This document shows, in pieces, positions 33,871 through 45,025 of a DNA stretch of 64,000 nt. The notes under the pieces were generated by a model. It saw only the letters and a program-made list of their open reading frames with translations, was not told where the DNA came from and did not search any database. How positions within the stretch are numbered: position 1 is the first letter of the stretch; each line of letters starts with the position of its first letter. This stretch comes from Leptodactylus fallax. Lineage: Eukaryota > Chordata > Amphibia > Anura > Leptodactylidae. Location of the stretch: assembly GCA_947044405.1 (NCBI GenBank), contig CAMRHE010000076.1, positions 6,368,001 through 6,432,000 on the forward strand, given 5' to 3'. A program made the position numbers and the translations under genes.

Positions 33871-34681
33871 ACATGAATGCAAACCTCAACAAGGAGAACA
33901 GCTGAGGCATTCAGTAGACAGGCAGCAAGATATTGGAACTTGTGATGTGACACAGTCATATGCTCACCCCTCACTTCCCCCCAAGCTGTGTACTTATCCC
34001 TCCCAGCATCAAGACAAACAGATGCAAAGAACACAAGTCCAAGATGCCTACTTCTACTACCCATATACATCTAGACGTGTTACACTCCTCACTTTATAAT
34101 TGAAAACTTGGAGATACAACGTAGACATTTGTGCAGACTTGGCAGAGTGATGCCAGACAATGCTGGTTAATTGACATCTATCCAATGATACAATGTGAGT
34201 TCTCTCTATATACAGCACAATGCCATGTGTTATTTTACCTATGGGTTTTCTAGCTAGTTGGCAATATAAAAAAAAGCTTTGCAAAAGGAAGAAACTGCCT
34301 CGCTAGTGAGTCACTGACCTTCAAAAAACCTTGCAACCTGAGTGCCTATTTCTGTATCTGTAGTCATGTTGCAAGGCTTGTTAAAAGGTCCAACACTGAC
34401 CTAAAGAGAAGCTGGCTCCAATAGGTGGCGCTAGGAAGGCAGTTCTAAAAATGGGAACATTTGCATAATTAGAATAATTCACTACATGCTGGCTCTCCTT
34501 AATGGAAATAAGATCCCAAAGCTATGAAGAAGGTGGAAGTTTGGAGTGTTCTCTATCTCTATTAGTTGAGCCACAAGATCCATGCATATGGTAGAGATGA
34601 GTGGATACATATTTACATATGCAGTGGCAGTGACATATGCAGTCATTACACCGCATAGAACTGTGAAGAGCATGCTGAGAA
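33871..34681. other. No recognisable gene
   Basis: 34340-34480 is a diverged copy of the 11030-11230 repeat (CATGTTGCAAGGCTTG, CCAATAGGTGGCGCTAGG). The rest is unassigned. Confidence 0.35.
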
Positions 34682-34960
34682 CCGTCGGAAGCCCAGGAGA
34701 GGTGAGTATAAGTGTTTGTTATTTTTACTCACCTCCCCTGGGCAGGCTTCTATTGGAAAGGGACCGGGGGGCATGTACATACATCACATAATGCCGGGTC
34801 ATTTTCCATTAACGGTGCTGTCCACAGGCAGCAGAGATGAATGAAGAGAGATGTATAGTGGTTGGGGAAACAGGCTTTCCCTCCTGCTGGCTATGGGCCC
34901 CTTACCCCTCCAGGCCCAACCGCAGTTGAACCCCCTGCGACTGCGATCGTTACGCCACTA
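34682..34960. mobile_element. hAT fragment, left side lost
   Basis: It ends GATCGTTACGCCACTA, the inverse of the TAGTGGCGTAAC end. GGAAGCCCAGGAGAGGTGAGTATA, TATTGGAAAGGGACC and GGGGAAACAGGCTTTCC match the right half of the 31936-33129 element. The left terminus and the minisatellite are missing. Confidence 0.7.
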
Positions 34961-35548
34961 CACATATGTACATAATCACTCCATTTACTGTCATATTGAG
35001 CCTCTGAAATGTTCTGTAGTATATATAGTATTACATATATCCACTCTTACCTTACTGTGAATTTTGTTAAAAATCCAATTTTTCTTTATATAATTCAATA
35101 TAATTTTGCAACATGTTAGCCAAACTCTCAGCAGGCAGCAAGTTACATCAAAACCACCTGATCACGCATAGACAGATCTAACATAGACATCTCTCAAATG
35201 TGTATTGGAAATTCTTTTCTAGAGGTCTCCTCCTTTCTCTAAAAGGCTGTTCAATTTTCTTAAACTTTCATCTTTTAATGACCTCAGGGAGGTATGGCGG
35301 CACCTTCTTCTTATCCCTATGCTGTCTTACACCCTGCACCTAAAAGTCATTAACCACTGCTGTTCTGGATTCCTAAATTTTGCGACTTCTGCTTTTCCAT
35401 TGGATATTGCTGGTTGACTCTGCTACTTAAACCTGTCTATCCTATCAGCCTTTGGTTGACGATTGTTTTGCTTGCTCTGTTTCTGCACCTTGTTTTCTTG
35501 CAAATTCTGTCTCTTACCACCAGGTTCCAGTTCTGCCTGTATTCTGTG
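34961..35548. other. No recognisable gene
   Basis: Unassigned sequence. The final part (35400-35540) has wording common in retroelement ends but no defined borders. The frame 35414-35623 runs from here into the L2 LINE. Confidence 0.3.
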
Positions 35549-36110
35549 TATCCTGCCGCCTCCAACTCAAGAACATCCACCGAATCCGCTCCTTCCTCAT
35601 CCCTGAAACTACAAAGATGCTAGTCCGTGCCCTCATAATCTCCCGCTTAAATTACTGTAACCCCCTTCTCCATGGCCTCCCAGCTAACACCCTCGCCCCC
35701 CCTCCAGTCCACCATAAACTGTGCTGCTCGCCTAATACACCTCTCCCCCCGTTCTTCATCGGCCGCCCCACTCTTCCAATCCCTTCACTGGCTACCCGTT
35801 GCCCAGCGAATAGAGTTCAAACTACTAACACTGACATAAAAAGCCATCCACAACCTGTCCCCTCCATATATCTCCGACCTAATCTCCCGATACCTGCCCG
35901 CACGTAACCTCTGATCCTCCAAACATCTCCTACTCCGCTCTGCTCTTATCCGCTCTTCACACAAATGTCTACAAGACTTCTCCCGTGCATCCTCCATACT
36001 CTGGAACTCATTACCAAGACACATCAGACTGTCCCCCACCGTCACAAGCTTCAAGAAGGCCCTGAAGACTCACCTATTCAGGAAGGCCTACAACCTCCAA
36101 TAACGCTACT
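35549..36110 (+). pseudogene. L2 reverse transcriptase, C-terminal fragment
   Basis: Across frames the order is LKNIHRIRSFLIPETTKMLV, RALIISRLNYCNPLLHGLP, then after a frame change CAARLIHLSPRSS, LHWLPVAQRIEFKLL, PPYISDLISRYLP, WNSLPRHIR and FKKALKTHLFRKAY. This matches the C-terminal thumb and end region of L2-clade LINE proteins, whose ORF2 carries endonuclease and reverse transcriptase. Several frame changes and at least two stops (one just after the LLTLT section, one near PARNL) show it is dead. The endonuclease and RT catalytic motifs are upstream and absent. Confidence 0.85.
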
Positions 36111-36278
36111 GTCTCCATACCATCACCTGTACAGCCTCTCCCACCACCTTCTGTCTCTATCCCTCTTCCCTCATAGATTGTAAGCCCTTGCGGGCAGGGC
36201 CCTCTATCCCATTGTGCCAGTTGGTCACTGTTAGTATTATCTGTTTGATATATCTTGTGTATCGCATGTAAACCCTCA

Positions 36279-36400
36279 AATGTAAAGCACCATCATGGAA
36301 TTAATATAATAATGTACAGCACCATGGAATTAATATAATAATGTACAGCACCATGGAATTAATAGTGCTATATAAATAAACAATAATAATAATAATAATA
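36279..36400. repeat. 29-bp tandem triplication and (AAT)n
   Basis: The unit starts AATGTACAGCACCATGG and ends AATTAATATAAT; about three copies run 36279-36366. (AAT)n follows at 36381-36400. Both lie in the L2 tail. Confidence 0.9.
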
Positions 36401-36404
36401 CCCT

Positions 36405-36690
36405 GAAACCTGAATCTTGAGCCAGGTGTACCATGATCCCTGAAAGTCTAAGCCTATGGCCTGGTATCCTATGACCTCTAAAGCCTGCACCTGTATCCTA
36501 ATATCCCATGAACCTTGAAATCTAACCCTGTATCCTGTGTAACTTGAAAAATGAACCCGTATTATGGTATCCTGTGAACCCCAAAATCTGAGCCCGTATC
36601 TTGGTATCCTGTGAACTCTGAAATGTGACCCTGTATTCTATGCAACTTGAAACCTGAGCTAGTACCTTTAATGTATCACGTGAACCCTGG
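36405..36690. repeat. Degenerate tandem repeat, 30-40 bp unit
   Basis: Variants of GTATCCTGTGAACC, TTGAAACCTGA and GCCTGTATCC follow each other about eight times with variable spacing, starting directly after the L2 tail. The minus-strand frame 36522-36815 reads through the array. Confidence 0.7.
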
Positions 36691-37257
36691 AACCTATTCA
36701 GTGGCCTGCTACATGACTGCCTGTCATGGTTATCATCTAAAAAATAAAAATGTAGTATCAGCTCATTTGTAACAATAAGATGAAAGTATTCATAAAAATA
36801 GTGTCCTTGATCCAATGATGTGATGCTGTGTACTCCTGGAAGTTACGCCTGGTATCTCCTGGTTCTGTCCTTGGCTGTTCCAGGACATTAATCCCATCAT
36901 ATCCTGGTACTGATTCTGGAGTCTGTGCCTGGATGCTGATCTAAGTGCCTCTTGGCTTACTCCTGGTTCCATTGAACTGTCTATTATCAGTGCTGCTCCC
37001 ATCTCCTGGGCAGTTACAGTTTAAGTATCCACTATCTATTGAGCTTCACATTTCTTTATAACAATTCTTGACTTTTGTTGCATTTTGCCAGCTACTAATA
37101 AAGCAAAGTTACAATGTAGCTTGCTTAAAACGGTGCTGATGCTGCTGTGATCACAGAACTTTATTAACTAGTATGTTCCCTCTACGAAGAGAAACAAAAG
37201 ATTTTCATTACCATTTTGGGTAAAATATTTTAGTTATGTTAGCTAAATCTCTCTCTA
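36691..37257. other. No recognisable gene
   Basis: Unassigned. Phrases like CTCCTGG and GTGCCTGGATGCTG at 36830-37000 suggest more decayed low-copy repetition. Confidence 0.3.
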
Positions 37258-37480
37258 AGGCTCCACGAATTCAAACACGTGCTGTGTCAGTGTGCCAGCT
37301 GTGTTTTAAATGTCTAGCACACCGACTCATTATTTTCTACACACACCTGTGTATTATGATGGATCGATGTAGGGGGCCATGAATCTGGGGTAAAACTCTG
37401 GTTCTATGGAGGGCACAGAAAACACATGGATGTCATCCATGTGCTGTCTGGGCCATTTTCCCACAGACCCTACAATGCAA
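37258..37480. repeat. Dispersed repeat fragment
   Basis: GCTCCACGAATTCAAACACG, GTGCTGTGTCAGTGTG, ACATGGATGTCATCCATGTG and CACAGACCCTACAATG relate to the family at 42225-42960. Confidence 0.4.
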
Positions 37481-38299
37481 ATATGCATTTAGCTGTAATT
37501 AGCAGGGAGAAAGCAAATGACTGTAGTAGTTAATTATTTCTTCTACTTTGCCTTCTAGTGTAATTAATAGAGTTTGCAGCCTGGAAGGGTATGAAAATAG
37601 CAGTAAGCACAAAACACTCATTTTAAATTATAAATATATTGAACACAATTTAACATCCTTGCTTTTTTCATTACAAAATTTTAAACAATTCCATATAGAA
37701 CAATGTAAGTCTAATCACTATGTGGGTTCTGTTTTATTCCCCAACCCACCCCCAGAACTTCAAAAAGTTTAGACATCCAAAGCCACGTCATCTTTAATGC
37801 ATGCTGAAACAAATCTTTCTCTCCACTTTAAATAATTGTTAAACACCCATTTACTTACTTTCAAGTCGGTAAAGAGTATATCAAACGTAATAGTGCTAAT
37901 TATTGTAACAACTGTGAAGGTTTTCAGCTGTTAGTGAATATATGTTTCAACAACCTCAAAGACTGACTCTAGAATCACGTTACACTCTTGAGGCTTCTGT
38001 TTGACTTTCAGAGCTATAGATCAGGTTAGGAACTACAATAACAATTAGCAATTAGTTGGTTCATCTCAATTTACTTTGTTTGAAGGTCAGATCTCTAGAG
38101 TATTTTCTCCTAAGAGGAGGAAGGTGTATGGGAGGGGGGGGGGATGACAGTTGAAGAACAAGTGAAGCATTGTGATGATTGGGGAAAGATAAATATAGAC
38201 AATGCATAAACATATACCTTTAAAGTCTATATATAAAAAAGCCATAACATATCAAGTTTTTGATTCATTCAGGTAATGGGTATTCATTGAATAAAAAAA
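37481..38299. other. No recognisable gene; AT-rich
   Basis: 37500-37800 is repeat-free with AGTTAATTATTTC and GTGTAATTAATAG; possibly conserved non-coding sequence. A G run lies at 38133-38142. No gene visible. Confidence 0.3.
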
Positions 38300-38506
38300 A
38301 TTCCCATGTTAAAAAGATTTTGCAGGCTTAATAATTCATGACCTATCAATAAGATAAATTATCAATTGAACAGCTGGGACCCCCACTGATCAGCCTTTTG
38401 AAGTGGCAGCAGCTTTCGAGTGAGAACACCATACATTTGTGTAGCGGCTCTGCTTGGTATCACCACTCAGTTGATTCACTTTAATGGGACTGAGCTGCCA
38501 TGAGAC
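38300..38506. mobile_element. T2-type MITE, split by a hAT element
   Basis: GACCTATCAATAAGATAAATTATC, GGGACCCCCACTGATCAGC and CTTTAATGGGACTGAGCTGCC are family phrases. The expected continuation CATGTGACCATTGAACG appears at 39779-39795, after the hAT element, so the hAT inserted into this copy. Confidence 0.55.
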
Positions 38507-39778
38507 TACAGATGAGCAAATTGGCTCTTAACGAACCGGGTTCATCTCGAATATTCCAAATTTTTACAAAACCGAACAAATGGAGATTCGTCTCAGGTGA
38601 GCTAAAATGGCCACCGCATTATACTCTGTTGTCTCTTTAGACCCCAGAGTATAATAGATGGAGGCCCATGGTAGGTAACAAAAATAAAAAAAGAACTCAT
38701 ATTAACCTTCCGTTACCTGTCTTGGGCCTCCTTATGGCATCCGAAACGTTCGGTGATGTCATTGGCCTGGGTTCAGCACTGAGGTCTGTGATTGGGCCTC
38801 AGCTGTGACATGGGCATATCATGACGTTCGGCGTGCCCATGTGACCGCTGGTGGCCTAATCATAGGCCTCACCTGGGACGTCACAGAAGAGTGCCAGATG
38901 TCACAAAGAAAGTGGCAGATGCCGCGAGGAGGCCCAAAGAGGTCATGGAAGGTGAGTATGAATGCTTTTTTTTTGTTTGTTTTTTTACACCTCCCCTGGG
39001 CCTCCATCTATTATACTCTGGAGTCTGAAGAGTAAAATAATGTTAGTTTTCACTTTGACATAACTTCAGCTGTGTTTGCCTTAGATAGCTATAAATTAGA
39101 TAGATAGGTTCCTAGGAGCCCTTTGAGTGTTCTACACTATGTCTTATAGATAGGTTCCTAGGAGCCCTTTGAGTGTTCTACACTATGTTTTATAGATAGG
39201 ATCCTATGAGCCCTGACAGTGTTATAGACTATGTTTTATAGATAGCTTCCTAGGAGACCTGACAGTGTTCTACACTATGTTTTATAGATAGTTTCCTAGG
39301 AGCCCTGACAGTGTTCTACACTATGTTTTATAGATAGATTCCTAGGAGCCCTGACAGTGTTCTACACTATGTTTTATAGATAGTTTCCTAGAAGCCCTGA
39401 CAGTATTCTACACTGTTTTATAGATAGGTTCCTAGAAGCCCTGACAGTGTTCTACACTATGTTTTATAGATAGGTTCCTAGAAGCCCTGACAGTATTCTA
39501 CACTGTTTTATAGATAGGTTCCTAGAAGCCCTGACAGTGTTCTACACTATGTTTTATAGATAGGATCCTAGGAGCCCTGACAGTGTTCTACACTATGTTT
39601 TATAGATAGGTTCATAGGAGCCCTGACAGTGTTCTGCACTATGTTTTATAGATAGTTTCCTAGGAGCCTACACTATGTTTTAAGCCAATTTAAAGTGTGT
39701 TTTGTGCCGAAAGGAACCGTGAACCCGAGCCGCCAAACCCGTACCTGAATCGAAGCTTCAGAGGTTAGCCCATCTCTA
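38507..39778. mobile_element. hAT-type MITE with 46-bp minisatellite
   Basis: Ends TACAGATGAGCAAA and TTAGCCCATCTCTA. The flanks CATGAGAC (38499-38506) and CATGTGAC (39779-39786) match at 7 of 8. Inside: the palindromic module twice (38618-38655 and near 39005-39043), an inverted ACATGGGCA/TGCCCATGT pair at 38808-38842, a GGAAGGTGAGTATGAATGC section and a minisatellite. 1272 bp, no transposase. The frame 38805-39035 lies inside. Confidence 0.85.
39103..39682. repeat. 46-bp minisatellite, about 12.6 units
   Basis: The unit reads GATAGGTTCCTAGGAGCCCT, GACAGTGTTCTACACTATGT, TTTATA. Two units lack two bases (ACTGTTTTATA) and carry AGTATTC and TAGAAGCC. They alternate with full units at about 39375-39555, which suggests that a dimer of about 90 bp was copied as a block. 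Confidence 0.95.
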
Positions 39779-39786
39779 CATGTGAC

Positions 39787-40579
39787 CATTGAACGAGAAG
39801 TAAAAAAAAAAAAACCTTTAACTTTTGCAGGAATATATGGATATAAGCATTACAAATTCCCTTTGTAAATAATTAATTGCCAGGGCTTTCACCAGCATAT
39901 CCCCTCTACCAAATGATCACCCTCTGTCATGGAGAGCCACGATATAAGGTACAGCTGTCCAAACTGGAAAATAATGTACAATAATAATTTCCTGAATAAA
40001 ATAATCCCATATCATTATAAGTTCTGTTCTTCTGCCAAAGGACCTATAAACTTACTGAAGTTCACCATTGTAGTTTTCAGGTAAGTTAATAATGTGAAAG
40101 GAAACCCAATGCCTAAGACAATCCATGTAATAATAATAGGTCCCATAGGGGTGGGGTTCCTAACTAAAGTTAACACCAGGGGGATCTCTGCAGATCTCTT
40201 ATTGTCTTCTTGCTGGAGTTTTGCTTTAGCAGACTACTGTGGGTGACGTTTTCATTTAAGACACTAATACCCAACTGACAGCCCCTGTATATCTTCAGCA
40301 CAACCAGGGACAATTAAATAGACAGTCAAGTTATTCGCACAAATTTGGAAAGTATCAGACGTGCCTTTATTGACGCTGTTTGTTAGAACATGTGGTTTAT
40401 TAGATATTTGTCATAAACAAAAAAGATCTCAGTTATGGGTAATAAGTCAACTTCTCTTTTCCACTTATTCTTGGATAACCTAAAATTTAGGCAAAATGTT
40501 TATGGAGGGAGCACTGATCACATACCTGACCCTTTAAATACGCACTATTAGGATAATTTATGAATGCAGGTAAGGGTGG
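39787..40579. other. No recognisable gene
   Basis: After the end of the interrupted MITE, unassigned AT-rich sequence. No gene seen. Confidence 0.35.
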
Positions 40580-40904
40580 GTTCACACCTGCGCTTGGTGT
40601 CCGTCCGTCGCCAATCCAGTGAAAATCTCGGCGAACTGGATTGGCGTCGGATACAGACCGGTCAGCGGCGCATTGGTTAAAAACCCATTCATTTGAATGG
40701 GTTTTTAAAGCAATGCGCGGGTGTGCGCTTACACCCTCTGCGCTGCCAATCCTTTTTTTTTCGTCGGAAACAAAGTCGGACACGCAGGACTTCGTGTCCG
40801 ACGAAAAAAAAAGCGCCGCTGACCGGTCTGTATCCGACGCCAATCCAGTTCGCCGAGATTTTCACTGGATTGGCGACGGACGGACAGCAAGCGCAGGTGT
40901 GAAC
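40580..40904. mobile_element. MITE with 92-bp nearly perfect inverted arms
   Basis: Arms 40580-40671 and 40813-40904 are inverted copies with one mismatch in 92. They begin GTTCACACCTGCGCTTG. The 141-bp centre holds two more palindromes: AAAAACCCATTC/GAATGGGTTTTT near 40679-40707, and a CGTCGG...CCGACG structure flanked by T and A runs at 40751-40811. TAA before 40574 and TAA after 40910 could be a 3-bp duplication, which would suit PIF/Harbinger, but this is weak. It is GC-rich against AT-rich surroundings. Long frames on both strands (40487-40843, 40641-40913) are mirror images produced by the palindrome. Confidence 0.88.
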
Positions 40905-41599
40905 GAAGCATAAGCTGGAAAACTGGCTTTAAAAAAGTTGTAAATTTTCAACCCAGCAGATTTACTATAAATTATATTAGATACTGTCGTGAATTATTCT
41001 GTAGCTCAGTTCTCTGCCAGCTCCTCTATGTGTATTTGTATCTAATTTTACCCATTATTTTAGCCTTGGTTGAACATGATGTGCAGCCTTCTGATAGAGA
41101 CCCATGTTTAAGGCACCAATAACATGGTAGGTTGCTCAGTCTCATTCATTTTAATGGGATGTTGATGTGGCATTGCCATGTAGCCAATGGACTTGACATC
41201 ACTTCCTGAAAAGAAGAAGGCAGCCATGTTTTCGAAGCCCTACTCAAACCCTTTAAGATCTCAAGAGATGATGATGAAGATAACCCTATCCTGTCACCAG
41301 AAGGTCTGATAAATTTCCAATAAAATCAGTTCTGGAAATTGTACAATTTTAAAAAAATTCTAGGATGAAACTATTTTCGACAATATCAAACAAAAATACC
41401 CTTCTGCATTCTTTTGAAAGCAAAAATGTTAAATTTGTAAAAATGTAAATGAAAATTTTTGAAACTAAAGAAATCCAGTAGGAGTTCTACCTTTATGCTG
41501 CTTAGACAGATGCAAGAACTGTGTTCAAGTAAAAAAGAAGACACATTAAAAGTGCACTTTGTATCTACGCTCCTTACATTGAAATGAAGACGGCTGACA
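40905..41599. other. No recognisable gene
   Basis: Unassigned sequence; 41080-41250 resembles a decayed dispersed repeat (TTAATGGGATG). Nothing coding. Confidence 0.35.
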
Positions 41600-42080
41600 A
41601 AAAAAGAACCTTAAAAGAGCATCTGATTTTGTATGGTTTTTTGAATAGTCATTTGAATGTGAAAGGAAATAATGTTAGCATGCTACCGAAAGTATTCTGG
41701 TGTTCAGCAGTCAAGTGTACTGAACTACTGATAAGATTTATAAATTAGTCTTGAGAAGGATGGAAATGTGCTTTTTAACGCATTCTTCCAGAGATACACA
41801 ATCAGTATGATTTAGGGAGAATTGCTCGGGCGGAGGCATTGCCAGTGATTTTTGATATAGAACTGTACACACAGTTAATTAAGAGCAGGTCAAAGGTGTT
41901 GGATTGCATTGTTGATCACTTGGGGTCTGACTTGTGAGGAAATTAATTTGGCGTGTCTAATGCTATTATAGGAAAGATTAGTCTGTCAAAATTCATCTAT
42001 GCCCCTTTCAAAAGAAAGCTGAGCAAAATGTGAAAGGGAAGGGAAAGGAATTGGCAGAAGTAAAGAAGCATGAAATAATG
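41600..42080. other. Candidate conserved non-coding block
   Basis: Repeat-free, moderately AT-rich, with CAGTTAATTAAGAGC, GGAAATTAATTTGGCG and ATTTGAATGTGAAAGG motifs. It looks unlike its repeat-derived neighbours. Conservation is untested. Confidence 0.28.
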
Positions 42081-42224
42081 GAGATGTGAGAAAAGTAGAA
42101 AGGTTATCATTATTTATTAGAGTAGTGGCCCTCAACCTCTGACCCTACAACAGGAAAACACAACAACTCCCAGCATGCCCTGACTGTTACAGCCTAGAGG
42201 ATGAGCATAGTGTAGCAGTCCTTA

Positions 42225-42960
42225 AGCCTGATTTACATGTTTTTATTTACACTACTTATTTGTGGGTCTTGTGCTGTCCTCAGTTGACCCATTTTTCTCG
42301 TCCATGAAAAACAGATGAACTTTTTTTTTTTAAATGTCCCGTACTTTTCAATGTCCATGGAAAAAGAGTAAATACATTGAAATATATGACAAATATTTGC
42401 AATGCGCTCTTCCAACAAGGACTCAAAGCACAAAGAGTATTGTGGAGTAGGGGAGTTAGTGGCTGCCATACAGGCGCTCATCCCCAACACCCACAAGGGT
42501 CAATTGTTTTAAGGGAAGACAATTTAGCTATCAGTATATTTTTAGCATGTGGGAGGACACCCATACAAACACTGGGCGAACATACAAACTCCATGCAGAT
42601 CCTTGGTCAGATTCAATCCCAGGACCCCAGTGCTACAAGAAAACAGTGCTAACCACTGAGCCACCATGTTGCATGAATATATAAGTTTTCTGTGACTGCG
42701 GATGACATTTGTACGTAAATTTGTATATTTCTGTGTTTGATCCATGTACCATCCGGGTGTCATCCATGTGTCATGTGTCATCCTTCTTTTTTTTTTTTTT
42801 TTTGCCTCTAAAAAAAAAAAAACAAAAAAAACTGTCTTCCTTATTTTTCAGCATCACCTAGCAATGAATTATGTCTGTGTCATGTACATTTATTTCATAG
42901 ACCCTTAGACATGCATGGTTGATATGATTAAAGAAAAGAGAATAAATAGCGCATGCCACT
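42225..42960. repeat. Dispersed repeat split by a SINE
   Basis: Flanks contain GACCCATTTTTCTCGTCCATG and ATCCATGTACCATCCGGG; related wording occurs at 5643-6700. Homopolymer T and A runs lie at 42784-42835. A SINE interrupts it at about 42437-42671. Confidence 0.45.
42437..42671 (-). mobile_element. tRNA-derived SINE, subfamily with variant tail
   Basis: On the minus strand: box A GGCTCAGTGGTTAGCA (42648-42663), a degraded box B (GGATTGAATCT near 42605-42617), the V-like core (GTTTGTATGGGTGTCC, CTCCCACATGC), then a tail that ends GCCTGTATGGCAGCCACTAACTCCC. That tail is shared with 47516-47725 but differs from the tail of the SINE at 1861. Frame 42377-42652 is accidental. Confidence 0.7.
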
Positions 42961-44261
42961 TTTTTTTTTATCAGTGTCTCTCAATCAGTGCAAAAAAACA
43001 AAAAAAAAAAACACTTGTGAATGCTTCCAGTCACTATGATGGGTGAGATTGCTGTTCCTTTTTTTCCACATAAAGAACTCAGACATAAAAATCGTGATTG
43101 GAACCTTAATTGTATCTAATACTCCAGTAGCAATTTTCTATCACTACCTTCTTCTCCATTTATTATAATGAGATGACTCTACTAACTCTGTCCCAGTCTA
43201 CATAGTAAAGCTGAAAAGTGAACCATAGAAAAGAGGATAGGTCATCTTATTGTATGTAGTTTTGATGCCAATGGGAACATAAAAAAGAAAAAAAAACACT
43301 GTTTTACAACAAAGTGTAAATAAAACTGATAATACACTACATTTACAGTATGTTTGAGATATATCGCAGTTTTTGGGAACTTGGAAGTCAGGGTAAAAGT
43401 ATTGTATGTGATGTCCATCTCAAGGACCAAGTTGCAGTAAGTTCATTGCACTACAGTGATACAACCTCAAGCATTCCCTATGGAAAATATGGTAACAAGT
43501 GACCTCCTGACTATCACTAAAGGTCACTGAGCAGCCCTGGCCCAATAAGCAGATACCTTAACAATAACTATGAGAATTTCAATATTGAAAAAAAAATCTG
43601 TAAAAAAGATAAATCTTTTCTAAAGCCTTGAAATTATTGAGTAGCTACAACAAGGTCTGTTTTGAAAAGTAATAATTATTTCCTGTGTTATTGTATTTTT
43701 TTTTTATGTTTTTTTCTGTTTTTGCCAAGTGTTTTAATTGCATTTCATTTTCTTACTGTGTTGTTTCGACTTTTTCCGTCAGTAATTTATGAAAATAATT
43801 TAATGTTTTGATATAGATATAACAATAGTTGAAATGCTGGTTTAAGTGCAGTATTATGTTGGGGTTATTAATTGTGTGAAAAAAATAATCAAAGTAATAA
43901 TGTTAGATTGATAGCAAAACACTGAAACAGAAAGGTTGTGGGTTTTCTACATTTGCCAGTAAAATTCTTGCCAAAATATAAAACCATGTTAAGTAAATAA
44001 TGCATTCATGGATAATAAAGATATTATGTTTTATATATTCATAATGCTATTCAATATGTAAGTTACTATTTATATAAAAAAAAATTCTGAAATATTGCTG
44101 TCTTTACACTACACCTCGGGGGCAGGGTCAACAGTTATCTCATTATCATGAGAAGATTATAACAAAGATTATACCATTGACAATTGTGGCACACCCTTAG
44201 ATGCAACTTTTTAATCTGTACACTTTTTGATAATATCAGGCATTAAACCAGATTCGTCTAG
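42961..44261. other. AT-rich stretch without genes
   Basis: Very AT-rich, with A and T runs near 42961-43013 and 43700-43710. 43640-44100 has no repeat resemblance. No coding frame of interest. Confidence 0.4.
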
Positions 44262-44525
44262 AGTTTTCCAAAAGTTTAAAGCACCATGACCTCAGCAAGC
44301 TCTCAGAATCTCTGACATCATGCAGGAAACCATAAAGGACCTGTAGGGGTTTCCAAGGTCATCAAGGGAGCCCAAGAGAGGTGAAGTGTTTCTTGGATCT
44401 GAAGTCCCCACAGTATATTAATAGCACTACCGGTTTGGGCAGACCCAGTTTGACCCAAAACAAAACAGGCAAAAAAACCTCACAAATATTTGCAAAATGA
44501 ATCTCACAAGGTTCATCCACCTCTA
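44262..44525. mobile_element. hAT-like MITE fragment
   Basis: AGTTTTCCAAAAGTTT at the left matches 1695-1712. GAGCCCAAGAGAGGTGAAG and CCCACAGTATATTAATAG are remains of the shared module. The right end GTTCATCCACCTCTAG is a decayed TTCGCTCATCTCTA. Confidence 0.5.
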
Positions 44526-45025
44526 GTTACGGCTAGTTTAAGGCCTGAAGGGGTGGTGCATGACGCCGGAGATTCTCTCTTTGGTGTTCTTTGGATACCC
44601 ATCTTGCTCCTTCACCAAGATCCTGCACAAGTCATAGCCCAATTTTGCTCCTCATTGACATTATATGTAAATGACTGACCTTTTCTATTATTCAATTTCA
44701 TCCAATATCAGGAGCTGCTAAATAATGGGGCTTTATGATATTAGAAAAGGACTTTCCATTTTTTTTCTTTTTTATAGAAACAATCCCACTTCTGTCCATG
44801 GGCTATATAAGGGGTACTGTAGCCTTAGCCTTTTCGAAATGAGCTGCTTTTATACACCAGGGTTGTGAAGGAAACCATCAGTTGGGTACCATGACACAAT
44901 TGATTTGTTCTCTTACAATTTCAGGCTGCGATATATCTAGACATATATTACCAAGTATTTATGTATCCAGAATTAGTGTGTGGCCACCTTTGTGTTTGTG
45001 TTATCATCTCTTTCGATTATTGAGC
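44526..45025. other. No recognisable gene
   Basis: Unassigned. GGGCTATATAAGGGGTACTG near 44801 is TATA-like, but no gene follows and I would not call a promoter. Confidence 0.35.

Larger units (their letters stand above)
35549..36400 (+). mobile_element. L2-type LINE, 5'-truncated
   Basis: Carries the end of the reverse-transcriptase frame and the 3' tail: ATAGATTGTAAGCCCTTGCGGGCAGGG, then TGCTATATAAATAAAC and an (AAT)n tail. Truncation at the 5' end is usual for non-LTR retrotransposons that copy by target-primed reverse transcription. The tail contains a tandem 29-bp duplication at 36279-36366. No target duplication could be defined. Confidence 0.85.

Noticed and set aside
39103..39682. 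Regular repeats that could suggest a CRISPR array
   Set aside because: 46-bp units are contiguous without unique spacers, in a eukaryotic context; this is a minisatellite.
40487..40913. Similar proteins encoded on both strands
   Set aside because: The mirror-image frames come from the palindromic MITE arms, not from two genes.
44801..44822. TATA-like GGGCTATATAAGG
   Set aside because: No downstream gene, initiator or transcript evidence; chance match likely.
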